Origin: Candidatus Neomarinimicrobiota bacterium
GTDB taxonomy: Bacteria; Fidelibacterota; Marinisomatia; Marinisomatales; S15-B10
Direction: 5' to 3'
Assembly (NCBI GenBank): GCA_036476315.1
Contig: JAZGBI010000013.1
Coordinates: 1-34,197 of the forward strand
DNA: 34,197 nucleotides
The position numbers and the translations under genes were made by a program. The notes beneath the pieces were generated by a model. The model did not search any database. It had not been told where the DNA came from and saw only the letters and a list, made by a program, of their open reading frames with translations. Each line of letters opens with the position of its first letter. Position 1 is the first letter of the stretch. Shown here piece by piece: positions 7,750 to 15,503 of this stretch.

Positions 7750-7845
7750 AATTCTTTCACAATAACAGCTATTCCTTTCACTGGAAGATACTGAACCCGC
7801 AGCAAAAGCCAGCTAGGATAAGTCTGATTCTAATGTAGTCTATTT

Positions 7846-7882
7846 CCTAAACTCCTGTAGGCACAGTCCTACAAGAGTTTGG
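7846..7882. repeat. Imperfect inverted repeat (15-bp stem, 6-base loop)
   Basis: CTAAACTCCTGTAGG and CCTACAAGAGTTTGG flank the loop CACAGT; 13 of 15 positions pair. It lies about 105 bases downstream of the arginase-like gene and about 100 bases upstream of the hypothetical gene. It may end the first transcript, but there is no T-run on that strand. Confidence 0.45.
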
Positions 7883-7986
7883 GATAGGCAGGATTAATGA
7901 GGGAAAATTTGGAAGGGTACAGCAGGCTATGTCAAACGCGACCTGCCAACTTAAGAAATGGTCCTATTGATGGGGATTGGTCAATT

Positions 7987-8898
7987 TCATGCGATAAGGC
8001 CTGGTCCTCCTCTCAAAGCTTTCCCAACTCCGTCAACCAGTCTCTTGGCAAGTAGGCCTTCATTGTCTCGATTAACATTGAATTCTGTAACCACCAGACC
8101 CACAAATTTCTTGCTGGTTATGAACACGGTAAGTGCCTCAATTGTTTCATCAAAGCTCAGACCCTTATGATGAGGCACATCTGCCGCGGGGAAGTCGTCG
8201 AAATCGATCACGTCCACATCGAAATGAACGAGAATCGAATCCACCTCATTCTCCAGTTGGTGTACGACCTTCTTAGCTGAGTCTTTGGCTATCCCTTTAA
8301 TTCTGCTTAAAGGGTACTTAGCCATTTGACAGTTTGACAAAACTCCAGTTTCCCATGCATCAATTGACCCAGCCTCCTGATTGTAACCGAAAAGTACTAT
8401 GTTCTTTTCTGGGACGAGAGGGAATCGGGTACCTACGTGCGAAAGTAACTTCACTCCTTTTCCAATGATGTGTGCAAGACCCATCCCATCAAAGATCCCG
8501 GAAATCGTCGTATCAGGGATGTTCATATCAATATCCCCATCAAAATAGACCAGACCCAGATTCGGGCTATTCCTAATTATGGCGTCAAGTACTCCTACCG
8601 TAATTGTGCAGTCTCCTCCGAGAACTAACGGAAGAGAACCTTCCTGTATTATCCTATTTACCCGGCCAGAAACCTTCTTCGCTACTTGCACGACTAATTC
8701 CAGATTTTGACTTTTGGGATTATCCTTATCTGGTCGATATGAAACCTCTGGCAGATCACCAAAGTCGAGAACTTCTAACCCAGTTAGACGGATCTTTTCA
8801 AGCAGTGAAGCTTTGCGGAGTGCCTGCGGTGCCTTTTCTTGTCCCTTCTGCCTAGCCCCAGCACTGGACGGAACACCCAGAACTCCAATTCTTCTCAT
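7987..8898 (-). CDS. Arginase/agmatinase-fold protein with altered metal ligands
   Basis: A ureohydrolase-fold protein of 303 residues from the ATG at 8898; a TTG at 8919 would add seven residues, and neither start has a clear ribosome-binding site. MRRIGVLGVPSSAGARQKG is a typical arginase-family N-terminus. The three metal-binding blocks are present but changed: GGDC at 94-97 where classical enzymes have GGDH, FDGDID at 119-124 (Asp120, Asp122, Asp124) where they have DAHxD, and HFDVDVID with Asp227 and Asp229. TEFNVNRD (Glu272) is kept. So two His ligands are replaced by Cys and Asp. A subfamily with such changes seems to exist, but its substrate is unknown to me. Calling it a true arginase or agmatinase would be unsafe. 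It lies downstream of iolB behind a decayed fragment. Confidence 0.78.
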   Translation of the reverse strand: MRRIGVLGVPSSAGARQKGQEKAPQALRKASLLEKIRLTGLEVLDFGDLPEVSYRPDKDNPKSQNLELVVQVAKKVSGRVNRIIQEGSLPLVLGGDCTITVGVLDAIIRNSPNLGLVYFDGDIDMNIPDTTISGIFDGMGLAHIIGKGVKLLSHVGTRFPLVPEKNIVLFGYNQEAGSIDAWETGVLSNCQMAKYPLSRIKGIAKDSAKKVVHQLENEVDSILVHFDVDVIDFDDFPAADVPHHKGLSFDETIEALTVFITSKKFVGLVVTEFNVNRDNEGLLAKRLVDGVGKALRGGPGLIA

Positions 8899-8915
8899 AT
8901 ACTGGAGTTTTGAAT

Positions 8916-9135
8916 TCAATTGAGCAATCTTTCAACGTATGGGCGCATCTTCCTTACCATTCTCTCCAGGTCAATTGAGGAAGAGATGTCGTCGAATACT
9001 TGAGCAAAGGAGTACGACCTTTGCTGAATGGCAATGTTGGCCCTGAACGGAAGCGATTGGTGTTGATACCGTCGTGATATGCCAAGTAGAAGACACCGCC
9101 CCGCTTTGCTGTTGCCGTTTCACCACTGGCCGTCT
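8916..9135 (-). pseudogene. C-terminal fragment of an unidentified protein, frameshifted
   Basis: Two minus-strand frames together look like protein: GGVFYLAYHDGINTN in one, then after a shift RANIAIQQRSYSFAQVFDDI and SSSIDLERMVRKMRPYVERLLN ending at 8916. There is no start codon or ribosome-binding site, and iolB ends only a few bases upstream. It is most simply the tail of a deleted gene that once followed iolB. I could not name the family; the position makes an inositol-pathway gene possible, but this is a guess. Confidence 0.35.
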
Positions 9136-9139
9136 CCGT

Positions 9140-9913
9140 TCAGTCCAACAATCGGTCATATGGAGGAGTAAATTCAAACCCCGCATACGGCTTTCCTTCG
9201 AGGTGTCTGATAGCCCAGATATAGTACATGTGGTATCCCGGAGCAGACACCTGACTGTGGTCTCGGTTTCCGGTTATCACCAGCAAATCCTTGTTCTGAA
9301 TCTTGAAAACCTGACTTCCCAGCTCCCCATGACCATATCCTTCTTTCGGAGAAAACTCGTAGTAATAAATCTCCGGCTGTTCATGGTGGTGCGGGGGGTA
9401 ACTGCTCCACTTCCCTGGGAAATTCAGTACTTCTCCCAGGACCAACTTCGCTGCTTCGGGAGCAATAGATTGATCGAAGGCGAGGCGTACCAGCCGGTAA
9501 CATGTACCGTCAAGAAGGTCTTTTCCCCGGTGCTCTACGTCAATCTCAGAATGGGCATACACACGCCCTTCGAAGGTCTCCTCGTTCATGGTGGAGATGA
9601 TCGCCAGCCGAGTTTCTCCTTCAGCTGCAACTGTCAACGTCTCTCCTCTGGAGAAATGAACGACAGTGGGATTCTCTTCCACCCAACTGGTACGGTGAAA
9701 GCGGGTCTGTTCATCCCGATAGCGTAGCGAGCCTTTGCCTTCGATGACTACCACAGCCGTTTCCTCGGTATCCGATCCGACCTTTTCCCTGCCACCTGCT
9801 TCAAGAAGGAGGATCTGAAATTTCAATCCTGCTTCCGCCTCCAGGTCCGCGTAGTTGTTGAACCCGGGAGAAAAAGGACGACCCCTGTAGGAGGTAATCA
9901 GATCCACACTCAT
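9140..9913 (-). CDS. iolB: 5-deoxy-glucuronate isomerase
   Basis: A cupin-fold isomerase that converts 5-deoxy-D-glucuronate, the product of IolD, to 2-deoxy-5-keto-D-gluconate. Family features include GFNNYADLEAEAGLKFQIL near the N-terminus, the metal-binding YPPHHHEQPEIYYYEF, and a C-terminal HMYYIWAIRHLEGKPY. The protein has 257 residues if it starts at the ATG at 9911-9913. That ATG overlaps the stop codon of the transaldolase gene (ATGA) and has GGGGCAGG just upstream. The longer frame to 9946 is therefore not used. It is the last gene of the iolD-iolE-transaldolase-iolB set. Confidence 0.93.
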   Translation of the reverse strand: MSVDLITSYRGRPFSPGFNNYADLEAEAGLKFQILLLEAGGREKVGSDTEETAVVVIEGKGSLRYRDEQTRFHRTSWVEENPTVVHFSRGETLTVAAEGETRLAIISTMNEETFEGRVYAHSEIDVEHRGKDLLDGTCYRLVRLAFDQSIAPEAAKLVLGEVLNFPGKWSSYPPHHHEQPEIYYYEFSPKEGYGHGELGSQVFKIQNKDLLVITGNRDHSQVSAPGYHMYYIWAIRHLEGKPYAGFEFTPPYDRLLD

Positions 9914-10977
9914 ACCTGCCCCAGCATCCGCTGTCGTACAATGCACACGAAGTCATTGTACCCTTGCAGAAAGTCGTTCAGAGTGTGTACTGAGGGACCG
10001 AAGGAGGCGAACTCGTCAGGAGTCATCCCGTCCTCATAGAAGGCCCGGCGAAAGTCTTCGAAATTGTCTTCTAATTGTGCCAGAATCTCCGAGGGCACAT
10101 CCTCCTCCATACGCTGGACTACTTCGATGTTGGAGGCGTTGAATTGATTCCACCACTCGTATGGTATACTGATAACCACACTTCCGCCCAAGAATTGTGA
10201 CCAGTGAAAATGACAGCGAAAAGCCGCTGATAGGAGCTTTCCATGGTAGCCTCTTTTGTTAAAGATGCGGTAAGCACGTTTGAAAATCGCTACGCCAGCC
10301 CAGTTGATAACTCCTGGGTCGACGGTGATTCCGTGCTGGGCCATAACGCGGCGAAGATGGTCATCAATGCGGCCCACCATGATGGTAACATAAGGAGTGA
10401 GCGTCGAGGTGTCCACGCCATTCTCCAGGGCCCGTTTCCAACCTCGTTCGATCGCCTCAGCCGTTGCCACGGCCTGGGGGACGGAGAAGCTTACTGTAGC
10501 ATTGATGGTGATCCCACGGGCTGTCAGTTCCTCAATTGACCGCAACCCGGCAGGAACCACGGGGTTCTTGACTGCTATGTTCGGCGCCAGGCTTGCCAGG
10601 TGTTCTGCGTGCTGAACCATTTCTTCCGCGTTGCGGTAGTACTTGGGACTTACCTGCAAGGAAAGTTTTCCTTTCCGCCCGTCAGTACGCTCATAAACCG
10701 GCTCAAGAATAGCGGCCGCTCTTCGACCCACCTCATCCACAAGTAACCAGGCAATTTCATCCTCCGATTTCTCCGGGTGGTCCTTAATCAACCTGTCAAT
10801 GACGGGATTCCAAACATCGGGGTGAGACTCAACCGCTGCTTTCGTAATAATTGGATTCGAGGTAGCACCTACTGCCCCTTCATCCACAGCATGCTGCAGC
10901 AGGGCGTGATCGTTTGAGTCGTTCCACCAATCGCTGCCCAGCTCGCTGGTTAGTTGCATTTTGGTTTTCGCCATCAT
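9910..10977 (-). CDS. Transaldolase-family protein in the inositol operon
   Basis: A 355-residue TIM-barrel protein of the transaldolase family, longer than E. coli TalB (317). By hand alignment the active-site residues are: Asp20 or Asp23 (TalB Asp17), Asn41 in GATSNP (Asn35), Lys137 in IAVKNPVVPAG (the Schiff-base Lys132), Asn159 (Asn154; the same 22-residue spacing), Arg203 in MVGRI (Arg181) and Arg254 in SAAFR (Arg228). The last two bind substrate phosphate in TalB. The proton-relay Glu96 is Gln108 (LSLQVSP), and Phe178 is Met200. The start ATG follows AAGGAGCG. It sits between iolE and iolB, where other species have iolC or iolJ. I infer that it handles a pathway intermediate, possibly 2-deoxy-5-keto-gluconate; ordinary pentose-phosphate transaldolase is the alternative. 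Confidence 0.85.
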   Translation of the reverse strand: MMAKTKMQLTSELGSDWWNDSNDHALLQHAVDEGAVGATSNPIITKAAVESHPDVWNPVIDRLIKDHPEKSEDEIAWLLVDEVGRRAAAILEPVYERTDGRKGKLSLQVSPKYYRNAEEMVQHAEHLASLAPNIAVKNPVVPAGLRSIEELTARGITINATVSFSVPQAVATAEAIERGWKRALENGVDTSTLTPYVTIMVGRIDDHLRRVMAQHGITVDPGVINWAGVAIFKRAYRIFNKRGYHGKLLSAAFRCHFHWSQFLGGSVVISIPYEWWNQFNASNIEVVQRMEEDVPSEILAQLEDNFEDFRRAFYEDGMTPDEFASFGPSVHTLNDFLQGYNDFVCIVRQRMLGQV

Positions 10978-10989
10978 ACGCTCCTTGTA

Positions 10990-11883
10990 TTAAACATTAG
11001 CCACGGTGCTCAGGTAGGTCCGTGCGAGCCGTGCATAGTTTAGTGGATTGGCCCGGGAAGGATCCTGCTCCGCTTCGACGACCAGCCACCCTTCATAGCT
11101 GCCCTGCGCGACTAAGTCAAGGATCGGGGCAAAGTTAATCATCCCGTCTCCCGGTACCGTGAAAACGCCTGCCAGAACGGCAGCAAGAAACGAACTATCT
11201 TCTTGCCACACTCTCCTGAGTGCCGTTTGTCGAAGATCCTTCAGATGGATGTGTGCAATACGATTCTGGTGCTTTTTGACCAGTGTCCGAGGGTCTTCCC
11301 CGGCAAATTGCAGATGACCCGTATCAGCACACAGAAATACCTTGTCCGGATCCGTTCCGGAAAGGAGGCGATCGATCTCCTCTCCCGTTTGAATTCCCGT
11401 TCCCATGTGATGGTGTACCGCCGCGTGGATTCTGTAGGAAAGGCATAGCTCCCCAGCAAGATTCATACCTTTGATAACACGATCCCACTCCCGGTCAGTG
11501 AAAACAGGACGGGCCGAAAGGGGCTGATCCTGAACGTTGTGTACTGTACCGCTACATTCCGCCAGATTAATCACCGTGGTGCCCATCGCAGACAGAAACT
11601 TTAAGCGGTTCTCCAGGTGGGCAAGCTCATCGTCCAGACTGACCTCCCGGGCGAAATGGATGGAGTGCCAAGATGACGCCAGAGTAAGCCCATAGCGCCC
11701 CAAGAGAGGTTTGAGACGTTCCGGAACAGTAGGAAACTTGTGACCCAATTCCGTACCGGTATACCCGGCCGCCTGCATTTCCGCCAGGCACTGTTCCAAA
11801 GAAATGTCGCCGCCCAGCTCACGCAGATCATCGTTGCTCCAGTTGATGGGCGCAATTCCGACCCGAATGCTATTCTGGTTCAC
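10990..11883 (-). CDS. iolE: Inosose dehydratase (2-keto-myo-inositol dehydratase)
   Basis: A 297-residue xylose-isomerase-like TIM barrel. The start VGIAPINWSNDDLRELGGD is the IolE signature. Other matching blocks are YTGTELGHKFP, HHHMGTGIQTGEEIDRLL, CADTGHLQFAGEDP, IAHIHLKDLR and the C-terminal WLVVEAEQDPSRANP; these carry the His, Asp and Glu metal ligands. The enzyme removes water from 2-keto-myo-inositol to give 3D-(3,5/4)-trihydroxycyclohexane-1,2-dione for IolD. The start is GTG at 11881-11883, overlapping the iolD stop by 4 bases (GTGA), which indicates coupled translation. The transaldolase gene follows after 12 bases. Confidence 0.93.
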   Translation of the reverse strand: MNQNSIRVGIAPINWSNDDLRELGGDISLEQCLAEMQAAGYTGTELGHKFPTVPERLKPLLGRYGLTLASSWHSIHFAREVSLDDELAHLENRLKFLSAMGTTVINLAECSGTVHNVQDQPLSARPVFTDREWDRVIKGMNLAGELCLSYRIHAAVHHHMGTGIQTGEEIDRLLSGTDPDKVFLCADTGHLQFAGEDPRTLVKKHQNRIAHIHLKDLRQTALRRVWQEDSSFLAAVLAGVFTVPGDGMINFAPILDLVAQGSYEGWLVVEAEQDPSRANPLNYARLARTYLSTVANV

Positions 11884-13751
11884 GGGTAGTGGCGTTCCCC
11901 TTTCACTTTTTGTTCATAATCCCGGCGTGCTTCTTGAACCTTAGGCATCTCTGATACTTCAGCCACGGGTACATCCCACCACGACTCGTAGCCGGGGACA
12001 CGGGAGGGTTCCAGTTCGACAACTACCACAGTAGTGCGATCATTCTCCCGGGCGGTGGCAAGGGCCTTGGCAACTTCGTCGCTTGTTTCCGCCCGGAGTG
12101 CGGTAGCACCCAGGGAACGGGCATTTGCCACATAATCGATCTTAAGAAAGTCCCCGGTTAACTTCCCGCTGGCTTCCTCCCGGTAACGGAAGCGATTTCC
12201 GAACCCGGAACTCCCGCAACTTTTCGACAACCCGTTGATACTCCCAAATCCGTGGTTATCCAGCAGAATGATGATCAGCTTTTTGTCCTCTTGCAGGGAA
12301 GTGACGATTTCCGTATGCATCATCATGTACGAGCCATCCCCTACCATGACGAACACTTCTCCATGTTCCTTGGCAAATCGGACTCCCACCCCTCCGGGAA
12401 TTTCGTAGCCCATGCACGAATATCCGTATTCCATGTGGTACTGATCACCGTTTGTTACCCGCCACAATTTGTGCATATCGCCTGGGAGACTGCCGGCCGC
12501 ACACACCACTGTGTCATCCTCAGTCATAGCGGCATTTACCAGACCAATAAGCTCTGCCTGGCTTACCCGGTCCCCCTCTGGTTCAGGTTCCACCAGCCTG
12601 TCCACCTCCTGATCCCACTCGGTGCGCAGGGCGTCGATCTCTTCCCGGTAATCAGCAAAGACTGTATAAGAGTGTTCCACCAACTGCTCAAGCAGAGCCT
12701 GTAACGTCAGTCGAGCGTCGCCAACCAAAGGTAGGGCTTCATGTTTATGGGCGTCAAAACTGGCCACGTTGATGCCGATGAATTCGACCCGTTCATTCTG
12801 GAATTGAGTCTTGGATGCGGTAGTAAAGTCGGTCAGTCTGGTCCCAACGCAGATAACCAGATCAGCCCGGGAAGCAATCCGGTTTGCTGCCAAGGTTCCA
12901 GTAACACCGATGGCACCAAGGTTGCAGCGGTGGTTCCAGGGGAGTGCTCCTTTCCCCGCCTGAGTTTCACCTGAGGGAATGCCGGTGGCATCGCAGAACT
13001 GTTCCAGGGCTTCCTCGGCTGCCGAATACAGCACGCCGCCACCGGCAATCAGCAGCGGCCTCTCCGAAGCGGCAATGAGCTTTGCCGCCTGTCGGAGCGA
13101 CTCCTCCTCTGGCAGAGTCCGTGGAATGAGGTGTGTCCGTTTTTCAAAAAACTCCTCCGGAAAGGGAAACGCTTCCGCTTGGACATCCTGCGGCAGGGCG
13201 ATGGTGACGGCTCCGGTTTGAGCCGGGTCGGTCAGTACCTGCATTGCCATCGGCAGGGAGGTAGTGAGCTGTTCGGGACGGTTGATTCTGTCCCAATAGC
13301 GGCTCACCGGTTTGAAGCAGTCGTTAACGGATATTTCGGGACTCAGTGGATACTCCAATTGCTGGAGGACCGGTCCCACATTACGCCGGGCAAAGGTATC
13401 ACCCGGAAGCAGCAGCACGGGCAGCCGGTTGATGGTGGCACCGGCAGCAGCCGTGACCATATTGGTGGCACCGGGACCTATCGACGTGGTGCAAGCAAAG
13501 GCCCGCAACCGGCGGTGCTGCTTGGCAAAGGCGGCTGCAGCGTGAACCATGGCCTGTTCGTTCCTCGGGAAATAGTGTGTGAACTCCCCGTCCTGCTCCA
13601 GTGCCTGACCCAACCCAGCCACATTTCCATGACCGAAAATGCCCCACATCCCGGCAAAAAACGGTTGGCGGTCCCCATCCCGCTCGACCTGCTGGGCCTT
13701 CAAGAAACGAACCAGCGCTTGTGCCGTAGTCAATTTTACCGTATTACTCAT
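11880..13751 (-). CDS. iolD: 3D-(3,5/4)-trihydroxycyclohexane-1,2-dione hydrolase (TPP-dependent)
   Basis: A 623-residue thiamine-diphosphate enzyme, the usual IolD length. The N-terminal PYR domain has FFAGMWGIFGHGNVAGLGQA (31-50) and the cofactor-activating Glu65 in FPRNEQAMVHAAAAFAKQ. The central domain has LLIAGGGVLYS. The C-terminal PP domain carries GDGSYMMMHTEI (471-482) ending at Asn499 in LLDNHGFGSI, the Mg/TPP motif. It opens the ring of the dione to 5-deoxy-D-glucuronate. GGAG lies 8 bases before the ATG. It is the first gene after the deleted IS element. No good promoter was seen in front of it, so it may be read through from the transporter genes. Confidence 0.95.
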   Translation of the reverse strand: MSNTVKLTTAQALVRFLKAQQVERDGDRQPFFAGMWGIFGHGNVAGLGQALEQDGEFTHYFPRNEQAMVHAAAAFAKQHRRLRAFACTTSIGPGATNMVTAAAGATINRLPVLLLPGDTFARRNVGPVLQQLEYPLSPEISVNDCFKPVSRYWDRINRPEQLTTSLPMAMQVLTDPAQTGAVTIALPQDVQAEAFPFPEEFFEKRTHLIPRTLPEEESLRQAAKLIAASERPLLIAGGGVLYSAAEEALEQFCDATGIPSGETQAGKGALPWNHRCNLGAIGVTGTLAANRIASRADLVICVGTRLTDFTTASKTQFQNERVEFIGINVASFDAHKHEALPLVGDARLTLQALLEQLVEHSYTVFADYREEIDALRTEWDQEVDRLVEPEPEGDRVSQAELIGLVNAAMTEDDTVVCAAGSLPGDMHKLWRVTNGDQYHMEYGYSCMGYEIPGGVGVRFAKEHGEVFVMVGDGSYMMMHTEIVTSLQEDKKLIIILLDNHGFGSINGLSKSCGSSGFGNRFRYREEASGKLTGDFLKIDYVANARSLGATALRAETSDEVAKALATARENDRTTVVVVELEPSRVPGYESWWDVPVAEVSEMPKVQEARRDYEQKVKGERHYP

Positions 13752-13803
13752 AACTCTACTCCAGTAGTCAACTGTTACCGACCAAGAGGACCGATGTTGC
13801 TCT

Positions 13804-14102
13804 TGGCCTGCCCCCGTTGTTTGGATAACCTTCTAAGTTAGGGCATAGCGGTTTGTATTTCATGTAAGATTATTCTTCGTCATGAGTGAAAATGTGTTTC
13901 AACCACTCCCATCTCAAGAACTGCATCAGGGGTGGTCATCCCCTGGCTGATGAGAACCTCTGCTTCACTCAACTGTCGGATAATCAATTCGGGAGTGTAC
14001 CGGTTTCTGGAAATGACCATTCCTCCATTCTGGTTGTACCATGCCCTTACTTATCCAAAGGATCCTTCGGAAACATTGTTACAACTTTTGGGGTGCAGAT
14101 CA
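13804..14102 (-). mobile_element. Internally deleted IS3-family element (about 300 bp, MITE-like)
   Basis: On the minus strand the element begins with TGATCTGCACCCCAAAAG (end at 14102) and closes with an imperfect inverted copy ending CGGGGGCAGGCCA (13804). IS3-family ends commonly start TGA and contain CTGC-CCC. The first 58 bases (14045-14102) match 29757-29814 in 52 positions by eye. Inside is the first part of an IS3 OrfA. No second transposase frame is left. I could not find a convincing target duplication. Confidence 0.55.
13880..14020 (-). pseudogene. IS3-type transposase OrfA, N-terminal remnant (46 residues)
   Basis: The frame reads RNRYTPELIIRQLSEAEVLI then SQGMTTPDAVLEMGVV. This is the start of the helix-turn-helix domain of IS3 OrfA proteins (typically RxxYTPEQIIxxLREAEVLxxxGxxxxEAxxxLGVS). 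A GGAGG lies just before its ATG. It stops after residue 46, where the intact protein would run on to nearly 90 residues and be followed by the DDE integrase OrfB. OrfB is absent, so the element cannot move by itself. Confidence 0.6.
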
Positions 14103-14152
14103 GCTTCTCGGCACATTTTCGCAAGTCCCTCGATGTTCTTGTCCTTGAAACC

Positions 14153-14554
14153 TCACAGTATTACCCAAACGATGAGGACGGTAGACCACCCCATTGAAAG
14201 GTTCATCAACGCCGACATGAAAACACCTGCTGCCAGGAACCTTCTCAGATTTGCGTGATCGGCCACAAAACCGTCGAACAGTTTTCCGAAGCCATAGCCG
14301 TAGAAAATCGCCGACCCGATAATTCCCAGCTGTTCAGGCGAGAAGATATCCAGGTCTATGAGTGGTTTCTTGACCACGGACAGTGCCAACCGGCACGTAT
14401 AGGCAAATCCGTAACCGAGAGTTATGGACAGCATGACGGACTGCCGGCTTCGACTGTAGAGCCTGTCTACCTCCCGGCTGTCCTGAACCCGGGGCTTCTC
14501 TTCCCCGGCTGAGAAGAAACGTAGTGGACTGGTCAGTCTAACTCCCCCTCGCAA
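14153..14554 (-). pseudogene. Truncated OPA-type MFS transporter (GlpT/UhpC-like), N-terminal third
   Basis: A 133-residue frame. After a soluble lead it reads SITLGYGFAYTCRLALSVVK, then SPEQLGIIGSAIFYGYGFGK, then LFDGFVADHANLRRFLAAG and a third hydrophobic segment. This matches the first three membrane helices of organophosphate/phosphate antiporters and UhpC-type sensors, including the GxxxDxxNxRxFLxxG loop. Intact members have about 12 helices and 430 or more residues. The frame stops abruptly and the IS end follows 50 bases later, so the gene was probably cut by insertion and deletion. It overlaps the end of the binding-protein gene by 17 bases. A sugar-phosphate or inositol-phosphate carrier may have been lost here. 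Confidence 0.7.
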
Positions 14555-15479
14555 TGAGTTCGATCTTCACAGGGATCTCTTCGGGAATCTTCTCACCGTT
14601 GATCAGGCGGTAAGCATTTTCCACGGCCAGCCTTCCCATTTCATCGGCAAATTGGGCCACGGATCCTGCCATTACTCCCTTCTGGATAAGATCGCGGGCT
14701 TCGGGAAGAGCGTCGAACCCAATAACGACGATGTCACCTGTTCTACCGGCTGCGGCTATGGCTTCAATGGCGCCCAGGGCCATCAAGTCGCTGCAAGCAA
14801 AAAGAGCCTGGACCTCAGGATGAGATTGAAGGATGTTCTGGAAGACGTTGAATCCCTGGTCCCTCTCCCAGTTTGCCGTCTGGGATGCCTCAATCTCGAT
14901 TCCTGGCACCGTATCGATGGCTGAATGAAACCCCCTCAGGCGAGCATCCCCCGTCTCGTGACCCGGAATGCCTTCAAGGATGGCTACTTTTCCGGTTCCT
15001 TTCAGCCTTTGTATCAGATACTCGCCGGCAATTTTCCCCCCTTCAAAATTATCTGAGCCGATAAATGTCGCGTAGCGACCACCCGCCTCCTTCAACACTC
15101 CGGCATCCACTCGAGTATCCACCACCAGCACTGGAATCCGTGCCCGGTTAGCCTTGACGATGGCAGCCACTATCTCTTTCGAACCGCTGGGGGTAACGCA
15201 AATTGCATTCACCTTTCTCTGAATCATGTTCTCCACGATCTGCAACTGCTTTTCCGCGTCCACCTCGCGCTCGGCTGCCTGGACGATCAGGTTTATACCC
15301 AACTTTTCAGCGGCAATTTCCGCCCCTTTCTGCATTTCGATGAAGAAAGGATTGTTCAAGGTTTTCATGACGAGTGCAACGGATGGACCTTCTTGCGCAG
15401 TCTCCTTTCCGCGCTGACACCCCAACAATGCCACAAAGATCGCAAGAACTGTTACCAGAAGCGTGAGCTTGAGTTTCAT
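14538..15479 (-). CDS. Sugar ABC transporter substrate-binding lipoprotein (ribose/inositol type)
   Basis: A 313-residue periplasmic binding protein of the Peripla_BP_4/RbsB class. A lipoprotein signal is clear: a hydrophobic stretch then ALLGC with Cys21. The mature part shows VALVMKTLNNPFFIEMQKGA, IVVIGFDALPEA and the hinge-type pattern of type I binding proteins (NPFF, GSDNFEGG, GHETGDAR, SDLMALGAIEA). With the following permease and ATPase genes it forms an importer; the neighbours make myo-inositol or another cyclitol the likely ligand. The start lies 24 bases after the permease gene. Specificity is inferred from context. Confidence 0.88.
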   Translation of the reverse strand: MKLKLTLLVTVLAIFVALLGCQRGKETAQEGPSVALVMKTLNNPFFIEMQKGAEIAAEKLGINLIVQAAEREVDAEKQLQIVENMIQRKVNAICVTPSGSKEIVAAIVKANRARIPVLVVDTRVDAGVLKEAGGRYATFIGSDNFEGGKIAGEYLIQRLKGTGKVAILEGIPGHETGDARLRGFHSAIDTVPGIEIEASQTANWERDQGFNVFQNILQSHPEVQALFACSDLMALGAIEAIAAAGRTGDIVVIGFDALPEARDLIQKGVMAGSVAQFADEMGRLAVENAYRLINGEKIPEEIPVKIELIARGS

Positions 15480-15503
15480 CGTATTGACTACCCCCCGATT
15501 AAT

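Noticed and set aside
9074-9727. A 217-codon plus-strand open frame opposite iolB
   Set aside because: It is antisense to iolB and its amino-acid pattern is random-like.
9914-9946. Upstream extension of iolB by 11 residues
   Set aside because: The internal ATG at 9913 overlaps the transaldolase stop (ATGA), has a good ribosome-binding site and matches the family N-terminus, so the extension is not needed.
13131-13841. A 236-codon plus-strand open frame opposite iolD
   Set aside because: It is antisense to a clear TPP enzyme with no protein-like signature; a shadow frame.
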